The notes under the pieces: model-generated
The model's input: the letters and a program-made list of their open reading frames with translations, nothing else
Databases searched by the model: none
Told to the model about the DNA's origin: nothing
Source of the DNA: Cyanodermella asteris
Taxonomy: Eukaryota > Ascomycota > Lecanoromycetes > Ostropales > Stictidaceae
Direction: 5' to 3'
Assembly: GCA_900618795.1 (NCBI GenBank)
Contig: UYJD01000001.1
Coordinates: 2,943,192 to 3,005,137, forward strand
DNA length: 61,946 nt
Translations under genes and position numbers: made by a program
Shown here: in pieces, positions 1 to 9,361 of the stretch
How the letters are laid out: each line of letters begins with the position of its first letter
Numbering within the stretch: the stretch's first letter is position 1

Positions 1-130
1 GGATGCGATCCATTGACATCACGCAAAACAACATCGGACTACACGTAAGATTATGAATACGATCGGATCCAATTGACGCAGTCTCCAACCTCCTTTCGGA
101 AACCAATTTACCCATCAGAGAACTGGGGGC

Positions 131-862
131 ATGCCTGCCAGAACGCGGTCTCGAGAACGTGAGCCGCGGCCAGAAGACCTACAGTACGCCTATTACTGGG
201 ACAGGAGATATGAGATCGACCAAGAAGATGCCCGGATAGCGACAGCACCCTCAAAACAATCAGATGGGACTGATGCGGTCGCTCAATCGACGAGCTCGCA
301 TCTTCCTGACTACGATTGGTTTCTCAGCTTCCACGCCGTCAAACCCTTCCTGACACAACATCTTCCCGCTCCTGAAACAGCATCTCCAAGTTTACTCCAC
401 CTCGGCTGTGGTAACAGCACCCTTCCCTCAGACCTACATTCTCTAGGATACCACAGCCAAGTCGCCGTCGACTTCAGCCGTGTCTGCATCGAAGCCATGG
501 AGCGCAAGTACGCTGCTCTTTCGCCGCCTGTAAGATGGGAGTTTGCAGACGTGCGAGATATGCGTGCACAACTCTCGGACGCTAGCTTCGATGTTGCGAT
601 TGACAAGGGGACGCTGGATGCGATGCTGCATGGCAGTCTTTGGGATCCGCCGGATGATGTGCGCGAGTCGGTCGGGAAGTATACGGATGAGGTTGCCAGA
701 GTTCTCAAGCCGGGTGCGGTATGGCTGTATGTGACTTACAGGCAGCCGCATTTCATGAAGCCGTTCCTTGAGAAGGAGGGAGTGTGGAAGGCGACGTGTG
801 AGACGCTGAGTGGAGAGGCAGGCGCGTTTGAGTATTTTGGCTGGGTGATGAGGAAGTCTTGA
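131..862 (+). CDS. EEF1AKMT4-like class I SAM-dependent methyltransferase
   Basis: A 243-residue intronless gene. The layout matches the EEF1AKMT4/METTL13-N type of protein-lysine methyltransferases that act on translation factor eEF1A. An N-terminal YYWDRRYE (about residues 21-28) is followed by YDWF (61-64), the SAM-binding motif I LHLGCGNS (89-96), an acidic VDFS end of strand 2 (113-116), and the family-typical DKGTLDAML (158-166). These motifs are seen directly. The eEF1A substrate is family knowledge, not shown here. The protein is expected to be cytosolic, with no signal peptide or membrane segment. A Ser/Thr-rich insert at about 38-58, between YWD and YDWF, is longer than in animal homologues. 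The ATG at 131 is the only start that precedes the conserved YYWD block. Confidence 0.88.
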   Translation: MPARTRSREREPRPEDLQYAYYWDRRYEIDQEDARIATAPSKQSDGTDAVAQSTSSHLPDYDWFLSFHAVKPFLTQHLPAPETASPSLLHLGCGNSTLPSDLHSLGYHSQVAVDFSRVCIEAMERKYAALSPPVRWEFADVRDMRAQLSDASFDVAIDKGTLDAMLHGSLWDPPDDVRESVGKYTDEVARVLKPGAVWLYVTYRQPHFMKPFLEKEGVWKATCETLSGEAGAFEYFGWVMRKS

Positions 863-1340
863 TGACAACAGTACGAGCTATTGACTTTGGCCGTGGATGT
901 TTTTTGTCGGTCTCTGCCCAAGCTTCAGGCTCGCCCTGGGTATCTTGAGTCTACTTCCAATGGTGCTTCAAACGATGCTCGTTTAGGCTAGAAGCCCAGG
1001 CCTTGCGGCACCCGCACCCTAAAGCTGCCACGAGAAGTGAACGAGCGGGCATGTCTGACTTTACAAATTCACCTTGTTCTCTCAATTCACTTCGACCTCA
1101 AAATCACGCAACTGAGCTATTCATACACGACCACCTTTTCCTATCAGCTGCTTCTTCTCGTCGACCTTCGCCGATCGCCCTGGTCATGACCCCTTAAACA
1201 ACAGGCTAGTCACAACTTCTGTGACCTGGACAATCCCTCATCACCACCCGTACAATCTCCCATCGGTGACCCAACACGACTCATGGTCTGAATTTCCCAA
1301 GGTTAACATCAAGGGCATCCAAGCTGACACACGAAATTAG
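863..1340. other. Intergenic region between methyltransferase and GTPase-like gene
   Basis: About 480 bp between two plus-strand genes. It should hold the terminator of the methyltransferase and the promoter and leader of the next gene. Short open frames here have no recognisable protein features. I see no repeat or RNA gene. Confidence 0.5.
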
Positions 1341-3332
1341 ATGGCCGACACAGTGCTTCCAAACGCCATATTCAACGTCCCAGAGGTCTCCTGGTTTGAG
1401 TGGTATCGCGATCTCAACCCCGAACAGATCGAAGTATTGATACCCATGCTGGCTGGCGCCCTTTGGCCATTGAATAAAGATCTCAAATCCAAGGGCGAAC
1501 AATGCTTTACCGGTCATCTTGACCGCCTATTGAAAGACGATGCATCTCTCGAGGTCATGGTTGCATTCAGTGGGCGAACCGGTTCCGGCATGTCCAGCCT
1601 ACTAAACGCTGCTTTGTACACCCCTGAATTTAGCATGCCAGCTCAATATGGTGAAGGAACTCAGGTCCCGGTCGTGATCCGTCACAGCTCAGATGGCACA
1701 CTGCGGGCACAGATTGAGTTTGTGAGCACCGGCGATAATCGCGATGAGATGCAAAGGCTGCTCGCGGGCTACGACCGAATCTCGGGGGAAGTGGCAAAGG
1801 AAGAACTCAGTGACACAGATAGGGAAATGATGGACAGTCTGAAAGAACTGTTCCCGGGTAATGATCTTTTCGGACCGACATTTCGACCCAAGCTACAAGA
1901 CTTCAAGGACCACATAGATCTTGAGCCGCACACGGGTAAAGACAGCTTGTACTTCACAGCGCCCGTGGAAGATGCCGAGCGGTTCTCTGAGCGGCTGAGG
2001 CCGTACATTGAATGCGATCAGCCGTCGAGTGCATCAACTGACTTCGTCAAGCGTGTCAACCTGCATCTTCCCTCTAAGATCCTCGAAGGAGGACTATGCT
2101 TAGTAGATCTTCCGGGGAGAACGGACTCGGCAGCCCGAAAGCAATTGATCCGAAGCTACTTGAGTGAGTGCAACGGCATGATTTGCGCCGTTCCAGATGG
2201 TTGGTCCACAAGGACGACTACAGCCAGTGAGTTCCACGACGCTGTATCTACGTTCCACCCTCATGAGTCTGCTATCTCAAAGCTACTGCGACCCGACGTC
2301 GATTTCACAAACTTACTGGTGGTTTATACCCAGGCGGATGGCGGCCCACCCTCTGCATGGGACTCTGAGGACCGATCGGCCGCTGCTCATCTGGAAGGGT
2401 TCAAAAAGAAGAGAGAAGACATCGAAGAAACCCTCAAAACCGCACAGCAACAGCCATCCCTGCTGTTTATGATATTCAAACGACATAACGCAGAGGTCAA
2501 GCGCCTTGGCCTCGTGACAGGTCTCATGAACGACCGTTTCGCGCAGATTGCACTTAACCATCCTGGTAATTCGAACTTCCGTCACCATGTAGAGTACAAC
2601 GAAGCCATCGATCGCGACTTCGATGATCGCCGCCAACCGAGGGTTGCTTTAAGCTGGAGGGAAGCGCTCGAAGACCTGACTATTGGCCTGAAACTAATCG
2701 TTGAAATGGACGCGAGAAGATGGGCAGCGGTGAAGGAAATGGCTCTCGCAATGAAGGAAGCAAGTAAGTGTCAGGAAAGCCTGAAGGATCTCGACAAGGA
2801 CGCGGGATTGCAAGGCAGACTGTTATGGGTCCGAGCTGAAATTCTTGGTGAAGCTCATTCGATGGCAAAGATCGCCCGCTCACACGCTATCCGCAACAAT
2901 CAGCCAATTGCAACCCTTCGCAACACAGAAAAGACCATTAATGAGATAGATGTACTCATCACCAGTGAAGATGCTTACAGCGATCTCTTGGAGGGACAGG
3001 GCACGAAGCGCTTCAGCAGCATTGAAAAGACGGGCATTCCCGCATTCAGGGAACGACTGCAGGGATTTGTGGGCAACGACCGGATTGTCAGGTCCAGGAA
3101 GAAGGTCTCATTTGCAGCCGCAATTCTCTCATCGATGAGTCAGTGGATACGCGATAGCCAAGACCCGGGAAACGAAATCCAGGCTATCATGATTGAGCAT
3201 ATTGGAATCATCAAGGAAGCGATGCTGAATTTTGCGGAGAAGCAAGGCATCCATCTCAAAGCTCCCAAGCGCAAGCAATCCTCAGAAGGCATGGAAGGAA
3301 ATCTACCTAAAATGGCCAAGACACAGGACTGA
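1341..3332 (+). CDS. Dynamin/SLIP-GC-like large GTPase homologue with degenerate nucleotide site
   Basis: A 663-residue intronless protein resembling fungal relatives of nuclear GTPase SLIP-GC and dynamin-like P-loop proteins. Seen directly: a P-loop at residues 78-85 reading GRTGSGMS, a G3-like VDLPG near 255, and a G4-like YTQAD near 330. After these comes a long helical, charged second half with a lysine-rich tail (PKRKQ, PKMAK) that could be a nuclear localisation signal. In active GTPases the P-loop has Lys where residue 84 is Met (codon ATG at 1590-1592), and G4 reads N/TKxD where this protein has TQAD. Both canonical nucleotide-contacting lysines are therefore missing, which points to a pseudo-GTPase or altered nucleotide use (inference). 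The frame is otherwise open end to end, so this is not simple decay. The start at 1341 leaves a short N-terminal helix before the P-loop. Confidence 0.72.
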   Translation: MADTVLPNAIFNVPEVSWFEWYRDLNPEQIEVLIPMLAGALWPLNKDLKSKGEQCFTGHLDRLLKDDASLEVMVAFSGRTGSGMSSLLNAALYTPEFSMPAQYGEGTQVPVVIRHSSDGTLRAQIEFVSTGDNRDEMQRLLAGYDRISGEVAKEELSDTDREMMDSLKELFPGNDLFGPTFRPKLQDFKDHIDLEPHTGKDSLYFTAPVEDAERFSERLRPYIECDQPSSASTDFVKRVNLHLPSKILEGGLCLVDLPGRTDSAARKQLIRSYLSECNGMICAVPDGWSTRTTTASEFHDAVSTFHPHESAISKLLRPDVDFTNLLVVYTQADGGPPSAWDSEDRSAAAHLEGFKKKREDIEETLKTAQQQPSLLFMIFKRHNAEVKRLGLVTGLMNDRFAQIALNHPGNSNFRHHVEYNEAIDRDFDDRRQPRVALSWREALEDLTIGLKLIVEMDARRWAAVKEMALAMKEASKCQESLKDLDKDAGLQGRLLWVRAEILGEAHSMAKIARSHAIRNNQPIATLRNTEKTINEIDVLITSEDAYSDLLEGQGTKRFSSIEKTGIPAFRERLQGFVGNDRIVRSRKKVSFAAAILSSMSQWIRDSQDPGNEIQAIMIEHIGIIKEAMLNFAEKQGIHLKAPKRKQSSEGMEGNLPKMAKTQD

Positions 3333-4800
3333 ATATAGGACGATTGTCGGCTGGCAGGCAAAACTGAAAGAACAATCATCTTGCAATCACGACCAGGATG
3401 AACAAAGTGCCCAACGTAGACAAAATGTACGGTCCATGCGACAGTGAGAGTCCATGTTCGAACGAGTAATTCTGCACCAGCCTGTTGCGGTCGGTGATTC
3501 CAAGGTGTTATCTAGCCCACATGAGAGGAGAGCTCAGCCGTGCTGGTGGGAAAGGGGAAGCGACGGCATTACCTATGTTCTTCGATGGCACAGAGTCCTG
3601 ATCACGAGCCCAACAGCTTGGTCGACACAAGGCCGCAGCCATCAGACATGCAGAGTGCAGACCTCAAACGCGTTCAGCACGCCTGAGGCGCGTACCTAAT
3701 CATCTTGATAAAAAGTCTACGCCGCTCATAAGCGTGGCTTGTTGTCGCCGATGCGAGGATCCTTTCGTGAGGCGCGCAAAGAGGTCACCACTGTCATTTG
3801 TTTCTGACTTCACTCCACATCATGTCTTCGAGTGCTCTCGACATCCTTGAGACTTAAGTCATGCGACAGGCTGACCTATGTACGAAGACACCGACTTTGC
3901 GTCAACGCGAGACATCCGAAGTGCACTCGTGAGTGAGTCGTGCATCACCGACCGGCAGTTCATGCATCGGAGGAAAATTCGACAAGGATTCCATGCACAG
4001 AACCTCGCCTGACTGGGGCTCATCAAACACCTCGTGGAGGTAGACTATGCTTCGTCCGGCCAGCGGGTCAACCATGCCATGCCAGCTCTCCATCGTCTCA
4101 GCCTCGCTTTTGACCCGAAGAAGCATAGCCGGTCGACCTAATTCCGAAACACGTTCCCACTCCACCAATCACAGACATCTCCACACGAGCCTGAAACAGG
4201 TTCCTGTCGCGCATCCAACGACGTGACCGCATTTGCCATGCCGATCTGCCCATCTTCGTTTCCAACTTTGGCGACGCCCATGCTCCTGCCATGTTGCATT
4301 CATCAAGCACGGCCGGGGACGTGCCCAATCACGCCCGTTCAGCAATCCCCATTTTAACGTGTCGGGAGAGTCGACGGCCAGTCGGACACGGGCACAGTGT
4401 TGTAACGACTCGTATTCTGCCCACGACCTTTCCAGAGGTGTTCGCCGTCTCGGGCCCGTTCTCGCGCTGAAGATTCGCTCCAGAACCGCCGGGGCAGTCG
4501 TAGGAGCATGGCAGTGTAGCATCCATCCGGCTACGGCGGGATATGGCTTTTCGATCGATGCTGGCGAACGGGAGTCCTGTTCCTGCTGTAACGTCCCGGC
4601 CTCAGTCAGGTCTTTCCTTCGCACTTCTTCTCTTCTCTTCTCATATCCGTTCTGTTCAGTAGTTGGAGACAAAGCAAGAAGTACGAGGAGGAGGAAAGTC
4701 CATAGTCAGGCAGTCATTCAGTTCGATTCGAGATTTCGCTTCATTCGCCTCAGTTCAATCGGCTTATTCGACGTCCGTTTCCTTACCCATAATCGCAGTC
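3333..4800. other. 1.5-kb intergenic region, no supported gene
   Basis: No open frame here shows a domain, signal peptide or membrane segment. A minus-strand frame at 3902-4168 (88 codons) is the least implausible but lacks features and is left uncalled. The last 150 bp are pyrimidine- and CA-rich and lead into the ATG at 4801, as expected of a fungal leader and promoter. Confidence 0.45.
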
Positions 4801-5913
4801 ATGGCCGACGCCAAACCAGGCAGTGTCGGTGGTCCAAACCAGGATGCCGCCAGGTTCGCGTATCCAGGTGGACCGGATGCAAAGATGGTCAACTACAACT
4901 ACAAAGACACGGTCATAGTGGAGTGGTACTCGTACGCCGACAACGACACGGAAACCACAATGCAGATTTGGTATCTGCCTTCGAATGCTCCCAGCGGCTC
5001 TGCTTACAAGCCCATGACCAAGACGATCGTCCCGGTGAACGGCACGCTCGCATATGACCTCTCCAAGGACATTGACAAGATCGACGGCGGTTCATACATC
5101 GGACAGTGGAATCTGAACTTTACACGCACCGACAAGCAGCCGGTCACGGGCTTGACGCTCAGCACGCTGTTCAAATGCACATTCGACGATTCGAAGGAGG
5201 CGACGACATATTCGCGGAAGATCTCCACCTCGACGCAGACTTCATCACAGTCTAGCAGCGCGACATCTGCCTCCTCGGTCACAGCCGCCACGACCACAAC
5301 CACAACCACAACCGCAGCCGCAATCAGTGCATCCGCAACACCCTCAACACCCTCAACACCCGCCTCGGGTGTCCTGTCCGCCAACGCCGTCGACCCCTCC
5401 ACGACCGGCACCGCAGTCTCCCACGGCATCTCCGGCGGCGCCATCGCCGGGATCGTAATCGGAATCCTCGCCGCCGTCGCCTTGGGCGCTCTCGGAGCCT
5501 TTTTCCTCCTCCGCCGAAAACGTGCCAATGCGAACCAAGCAGCACAAGACGGCACTCCAGGTCCTTACGGTCCGGGCAACCCTCAAAATCAATACTACCC
5601 GGGTGGGGACATGTACAAACAGCAGATGGCGGGATACCACCCCGGTGGCGCCAACGGCATGGGACCAGCGGGAATGGTTCCCATGGCCGCAGCGGGATAC
5701 TACTCCCCTCAGTCGCAGAAGAGCGGGTATGTGGCGAACGAGCAGCAGTATGGCGCGATGCAGGGTTATCCGCAGCACGCTGGGTATCCGCAGGCGAATG
5801 GCCACGTGTCGGAGTTGCCGGTGCATCAACAACAGGGGTCGGGGACAGCTTCGCCTGCACAGCTGCCGGCGGCGGTAATACGGCAGGAGCTGCCTGCGGA
5901 AAGGTACTCGTGA
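4801..5913 (+). CDS. Single-pass Ser/Thr-rich surface membrane protein, function unknown
   Basis: About 370 residues. The N-terminal half (about 1-140) is a folded-looking domain rich in Tyr and Trp. A Ser/Thr-rich stalk with a run of threonines follows (about 145-205), then one strong transmembrane helix near residues 212-238 starting GGAIAGIVIGIL and ending in RRKR, then a Gly/Pro/Gln/Tyr-rich tail. This layout recalls fungal cell-wall-stress sensor or Mid2-like proteins, but there is no N-terminal signal peptide, so insertion would have to be by the internal helix (inference). An upstream in-frame ATG at 4663 adds 46 residues of leader-like sequence. I prefer 4801 because its context, cagtcATGGCC, is a good fungal start. 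It has the same overall architecture as the gene at 10860. I do not recognise a named family. Confidence 0.75.
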   Translation: MADAKPGSVGGPNQDAARFAYPGGPDAKMVNYNYKDTVIVEWYSYADNDTETTMQIWYLPSNAPSGSAYKPMTKTIVPVNGTLAYDLSKDIDKIDGGSYIGQWNLNFTRTDKQPVTGLTLSTLFKCTFDDSKEATTYSRKISTSTQTSSQSSSATSASSVTAATTTTTTTTAAAISASATPSTPSTPASGVLSANAVDPSTTGTAVSHGISGGAIAGIVIGILAAVALGALGAFFLLRRKRANANQAAQDGTPGPYGPGNPQNQYYPGGDMYKQQMAGYHPGGANGMGPAGMVPMAAAGYYSPQSQKSGYVANEQQYGAMQGYPQHAGYPQANGHVSELPVHQQQGSGTASPAQLPAAVIRQELPAERYS

Positions 5914-6289
5914 GGCGAGTGATCAAAACTGAAATGGACTCGGACAGATGACGCGGTCTCACGTGGAGGCCTTGATGGTTTCGCGAGGCTGCTATTGGCT
6001 TGGCTTGGACTCAAGCATGGGACATGGCTTTCGTTCGCGGACATTGGGGCAGGGGGGGACGCTACTTCTTGTATATAGGTGCTTGCGGATACCCCTAGAC
6101 GGCATTTACTTTCTTGTAATGACATGACAGCGTTGATCTTGAAACCCTACTCCTCCCTACCCATGTGCATCAAACGTCGCGAATAGGAGCCCATATGTAT
6201 CCGCAGCTCACCGTCGTCTTCAAGCTTCACGTCCGATGTGTCGCTTCTTGTGCACCTCGAGAGGCTTTGGCTGCTGCTGCTGCTGCTGT
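5914..6289. other. Convergent intergenic region with short GCT repeat
   Basis: Holds the 3' ends of two converging genes. A (GCT)6 trinucleotide run sits at 6270-6288, just before the stop of the minus-strand secreted-protein gene. Nothing else stands out. Confidence 0.5.
6270..6288. repeat. (GCT)6 microsatellite
   Basis: Six uninterrupted GCT units in the presumed 3' untranslated region of the minus-strand gene that ends at 6290. Such runs are length-variable between isolates. Confidence 0.85.
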
Positions 6290-6841
6290 TCACTTCCACA
6301 GCCGCATGCATGTCAACTGTCTATCAAAGCTGAGGCAGAGGGGATCGTCCGGTGGCGCGGGGAGGGCATCGCCGGCCCCAAGACCGAGAGTCTTCGTGTT
6401 GCAAATCGACCCGTAATCAGGGTCATTAAAGTCTGGCGACGGAGTCGGGCCCCAGAAATAGAAATCGAGTCGCTCTCCGGCCGCCACTCCGCGCGAGAGC
6501 CGTATGGACTGGAACTGGAAAACCATGGCAGGTTGCGTCTCGCTGCCTTCGTGCAAGCTGAGAGAGAAAGGACCGCCGCCGCCGTATTTGTCGGCGATCA
6601 AAGGCGCGTACGCGCCTTTGCAGGACGGGTCCGCGAACAGGGTGGAGGAAAGTCCCGGTGTGATTGACGTGTTAAACGAGGAACCGAGGTAGACCGATGC
6701 CGGTTTGTTGGTGTCCTTGGAAGCGAACCATGCAGCATGGTCACCAGGGTTGTTGACATCGATCCACACGACGCTGGGGTCTGTCGTGGCGCCGATGCAT
6801 AGAGCGAACGATCCCGCAAGGATCATCAACGGGGCAAACAT
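6290..6841 (-). CDS. Small secreted four-cysteine protein A
   Basis: 183 residues starting at the ATG read from 6841. The N-terminus (MFAPLMILAGSFALCIGA) is a clear secretion signal, with likely cleavage near residue 18. Longer upstream in-frame sequence exists but would bury the signal peptide, so I use this start. The mature part has exactly four cysteines (74, 147, 169, 178), consistent with two disulphides, and no membrane segment. The last 80 residues share a pattern with the minus-strand gene at 8738-9361: QSIRL followed by a hydrophobic FYFW/LEFSTW strand, then C-x-x-x..., then a closing pair of cysteines eight residues apart followed by RL. No named domain is recognised. It could be an effector-type or structural secreted protein; function is unknown. 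Confidence 0.72.
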   Translation of the reverse strand: MFAPLMILAGSFALCIGATTDPSVVWIDVNNPGDHAAWFASKDTNKPASVYLGSSFNTSITPGLSSTLFADPSCKGAYAPLIADKYGGGGPFSLSLHEGSETQPAMVFQFQSIRLSRGVAAGERLDFYFWGPTPSPDFNDPDYGSICNTKTLGLGAGDALPAPPDDPLCLSFDRQLTCMRLWK

Positions 6842-7414
6842 GGTTGGAGCAGTAGACGGAGATATAAGGGTGCGAATCGGAGATCTGGGATATTCGAGTG
6901 TCTGGCTTGACATGGACGGCAGCGGGTGGAGCATTAAATAGCCCATCCAAACCATTGTAGAGATACTGTGTGAATCTGGCTCAGGTGTTTTACTGATCAG
7001 GTCGAACACAGGCTATTTTCGTCCTCAGCCTATGCCATGACTGGTGACCACCAGGTCTTGCTGAGCTCACACACATCGAGCACCTTTAAGGCAAAGGGTC
7101 GAATTTGCACAACCGGCGAGGCTTATGCTCGACAATGTGACGTCCGAGATGCCAGAAATGGAACTGAACGTGATGCCCGGCCATCTATGTTGCTGAGCAA
7201 ATCAGCCACGGGAAGAGGTACCAAATTGGTCCACTGGACCTCCCCCACAGAACAAGTCTGTTCGGACTTTTCGTGGACCAAGAATAGCAATCGTGGTCGC
7301 GACCAGTCGAGGTCGGCTTCTATGAGACCGATTGGGGGGCCACTTCACAAGCGGGCCAGAATCCGAGACCTCATTCGCGACCGGAGCAACCATTAACTTC
7401 CATGACAGACAGGA
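6842..7414. other. Promoter region of secreted protein A and 3' flank of hydrolase gene
   Basis: About 570 bp between two minus-strand genes. No open frame has supporting features. It should contain the promoter for the gene starting at 6841. Confidence 0.45.
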
Positions 7415-8299
7415 TCATTCGGCTCTCAACAGGCTCACCGCAAGCCTGTAGACATTTTCTTTCGCCATCTCTTGCGGGCTTCCCGGCTCAGCATGCTGGT
7501 CCCATCCGTGGTCGCAACCTTCCGCTCGCCAGACAGTCACCCTCGACATCCCACCGTCCGCAATTCTAGCACCAAGGGCCTCGGCCTCGAGACAAAGGAC
7601 GTCTCGGGCAGCAGTGATGATCAGGGCGTGTTCAGGAAATCTATCTAGAGCCGCGTACAAGGGCGAGACGCGCGGTGACCTGTGGTCGATGTCTGGATCT
7701 TGAAAGAATGCCCTTCTCAGCACCTTGGTAAGCCAGAGTGGTGGATTCCTCCCACTCGTGTCGGGAGCCACTTTCTCGGCTCTATCCCTCGCCGCATCCA
7801 AGAAAGGGTAGACCAGGATCAGTTTCTGGATTGTGTTCTCGGGGAAAGTGGAAACGGCTGCAACCGCGGCGATGTTCCCGCCTGAGCTGAAGCCAGACAA
7901 GGTGATCCTGCTGCTGTCGAACAGCTTTGGCTGTTCCAGTACCCATCTGAGCACATCCTCGGCATCTTCATGACAAGCTGGCCACGGGTGCTCTGGAGCC
8001 AGACGGTATTGGACGTCCAAGACCGTGTGCTTCGCCTCGTGCGCCATGCGCTTACAAAATAGATCATCGGACCCGTGGGCCTTGAACACGAAGCCGCTGC
8101 CGTTGAAGTTGACTAGAACCGGCCTCGGTTCGGGCCCAGCTTCGGGTTGTGGGTCGTAAATGTGTATACGGATGGTTCTATCTTTAGTGCGGGAAGGGAT
8201 TTGGATCACTCTTGAGGGTTGGGGTGTGGGAGTTGGAGTCGTGAATCTGAGGAGCCAGATTACGAAGTGCACAATTATCTTGTCGATGAGCGATGGCAT
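7415..8299 (-). CDS. Alpha/beta hydrolase fold-3 (HSL-like) esterase/lipase family protein
   Basis: 294 residues, intronless. The block VQYRLAPEHPWPA (97-109) and the nucleophile elbow GFSSGGN (136-142, Ser138) are typical of the hormone-sensitive-lipase-like esterases. An Asp in AARDVL (233) and a His in GCDHGW (264) complete the expected triad. In this family a HGGG loop normally forms the oxyanion hole. Here the equivalent strand reads VNFNGSGF (63-70), so that loop is altered and the activity or substrate may be unusual. There is a hydrophobic N-terminal stretch (about 8-19) that could act as a membrane anchor, but no clear cleavage site. It sits between two related secreted-protein genes on the same strand. 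The substrate cannot be told from sequence. Confidence 0.85.
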   Translation of the reverse strand: MPSLIDKIIVHFVIWLLRFTTPTPTPQPSRVIQIPSRTKDRTIRIHIYDPQPEAGPEPRPVLVNFNGSGFVFKAHGSDDLFCKRMAHEAKHTVLDVQYRLAPEHPWPACHEDAEDVLRWVLEQPKLFDSSRITLSGFSSGGNIAAVAAVSTFPENTIQKLILVYPFLDAARDRAEKVAPDTSGRNPPLWLTKVLRRAFFQDPDIDHRSPRVSPLYAALDRFPEHALIITAARDVLCLEAEALGARIADGGMSRVTVWRAEGCDHGWDQHAEPGSPQEMAKENVYRLAVSLLRAE

Positions 8300-8737
8300 G
8301 GTTGGTAGTTATCCAGTCCGGGACGGACCTGCCGCTCGGTGAGTTATGACTGATCATCATCGTGTATGAGACAACGTATAGTAGAATGGGCTCGTGTAGA
8401 GAGGCACGAATGAGCTTAGTCATCGATAAGGACTTCAGACACTGCAAGGCAGGTGATTTAAAGTCGTTGCGCAAGTCCTACCACTACTGCTTGCAGACAG
8501 ATCCTCGTAAACAGCTCAAAAAATATCTTGGCAGTACTCACGGATAGCGTACCCTACAAAGTGCTAGTCTAAGTTGCTATTTAAGTCGTCATCGAAGAAC
8601 ACCAGGTGTTTTTTTATGTTTACGCGCCACGACTTGCAACATGCGACTTAAGTACTTTCGCCACGATGATCATGCTTCAACAGTAATTATTATCTATACT
8701 TGGAGAGATCTCATACAAGAGGACCCTCGAGATGCAA
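8300..8737. other. Intergenic region between hydrolase and secreted protein B
   Basis: AT-richer than its neighbours. It should carry the promoter of the hydrolase gene (start 8299) and the terminator of the secreted-protein gene. No gene-like frame seen. Confidence 0.45.
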
Positions 8738-9361
8738 TTAATCGGGCACAAAACCGTCATCGTCCACGCCACCATCGTCGCTTCCGGGATCGTCGTTTGT
8801 AGCACTAACCGCGTCCCCGTTCGGTAACAGCGAAATGGACCCATCCCTCAGCCGAAAGCATCTCGAGAGCGCTTTCAAAGTAACACAAGTCGGAATGTTA
8901 TTCGCTATCGGAATGTTATCCCCACTCCGAGCGCAAAAGTCCTCCGGCCTGTTGACCCTTGGAGCAAAAGTGGTCGCATCCTGCCAGGTGGAGAACTCGA
9001 GCGCTAGGTCGCCGTTCAAGATTTTGCTCGGGAGTCTGATGGATTGTATCGGGCCGAGCAGGTCGCTCCGCTTGTCGTTGGGGGATATATCCATGGGGTC
9101 GATTGCGTTGGCAAAGTAGGTGAGCCCGTTGAGCGCGTTGTTAATGTCGCGGCCAGCGCCTTGGCAGTCGGTCTGCGGGTAAAGAGTGAAGGCAAAGTCG
9201 ATGGAGTCGTGTTTGAATCGGTCGTCTCTGTCGTGGTTGGTAGATCTGGCGTCGAAGGCTCTCCCTGGCATGAATGTGGCGGGAAGAGCTGCTGTGGAAG
9301 TCACTTGATCGAAGGAGATGAGGAGTACGCTGAGGGTGCATGGCCTGGCCTTTAATAGCAT
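8738..9361 (-). CDS. Small secreted four-cysteine protein B, paralogue-like to protein A
   Basis: 207 residues. The first 25 residues (MLLKARPCTLSVLLISF...) look like a signal peptide with cleavage near ALPA. Mature cysteines lie at 66, 143, 159 and 168. Their order and the eight-residue gap between the last two match protein A at 6290-6841 (74, 147, 169, 178). Shared blocks are IQSIRL (105-110), a following hydrophobic strand (LALEFSTW), and C-F/M-R-L at the end of the cysteine region. Protein B adds an Asp-rich tail (about 185-207). I infer that the two are diverged tandem duplicates separated by the hydrolase gene. No named domain is recognised. Confidence 0.7.
   Translation of the reverse strand: MLLKARPCTLSVLLISFDQVTSTAALPATFMPGRAFDARSTNHDRDDRFKHDSIDFAFTLYPQTDCQGAGRDINNALNGLTYFANAIDPMDISPNDKRSDLLGPIQSIRLPSKILNGDLALEFSTWQDATTFAPRVNRPEDFCARSGDNIPIANNIPTCVTLKALSRCFRLRDGSISLLPNGDAVSATNDDPGSDDGGVDDDGFVPD

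Noticed and set aside
4169-4672. A 167-codon minus-strand frame upstream of the membrane protein gene
   Set aside because: Arg/Trp-rich composition of a random GC-rich frame, no domain, and it overlaps the probable promoter.
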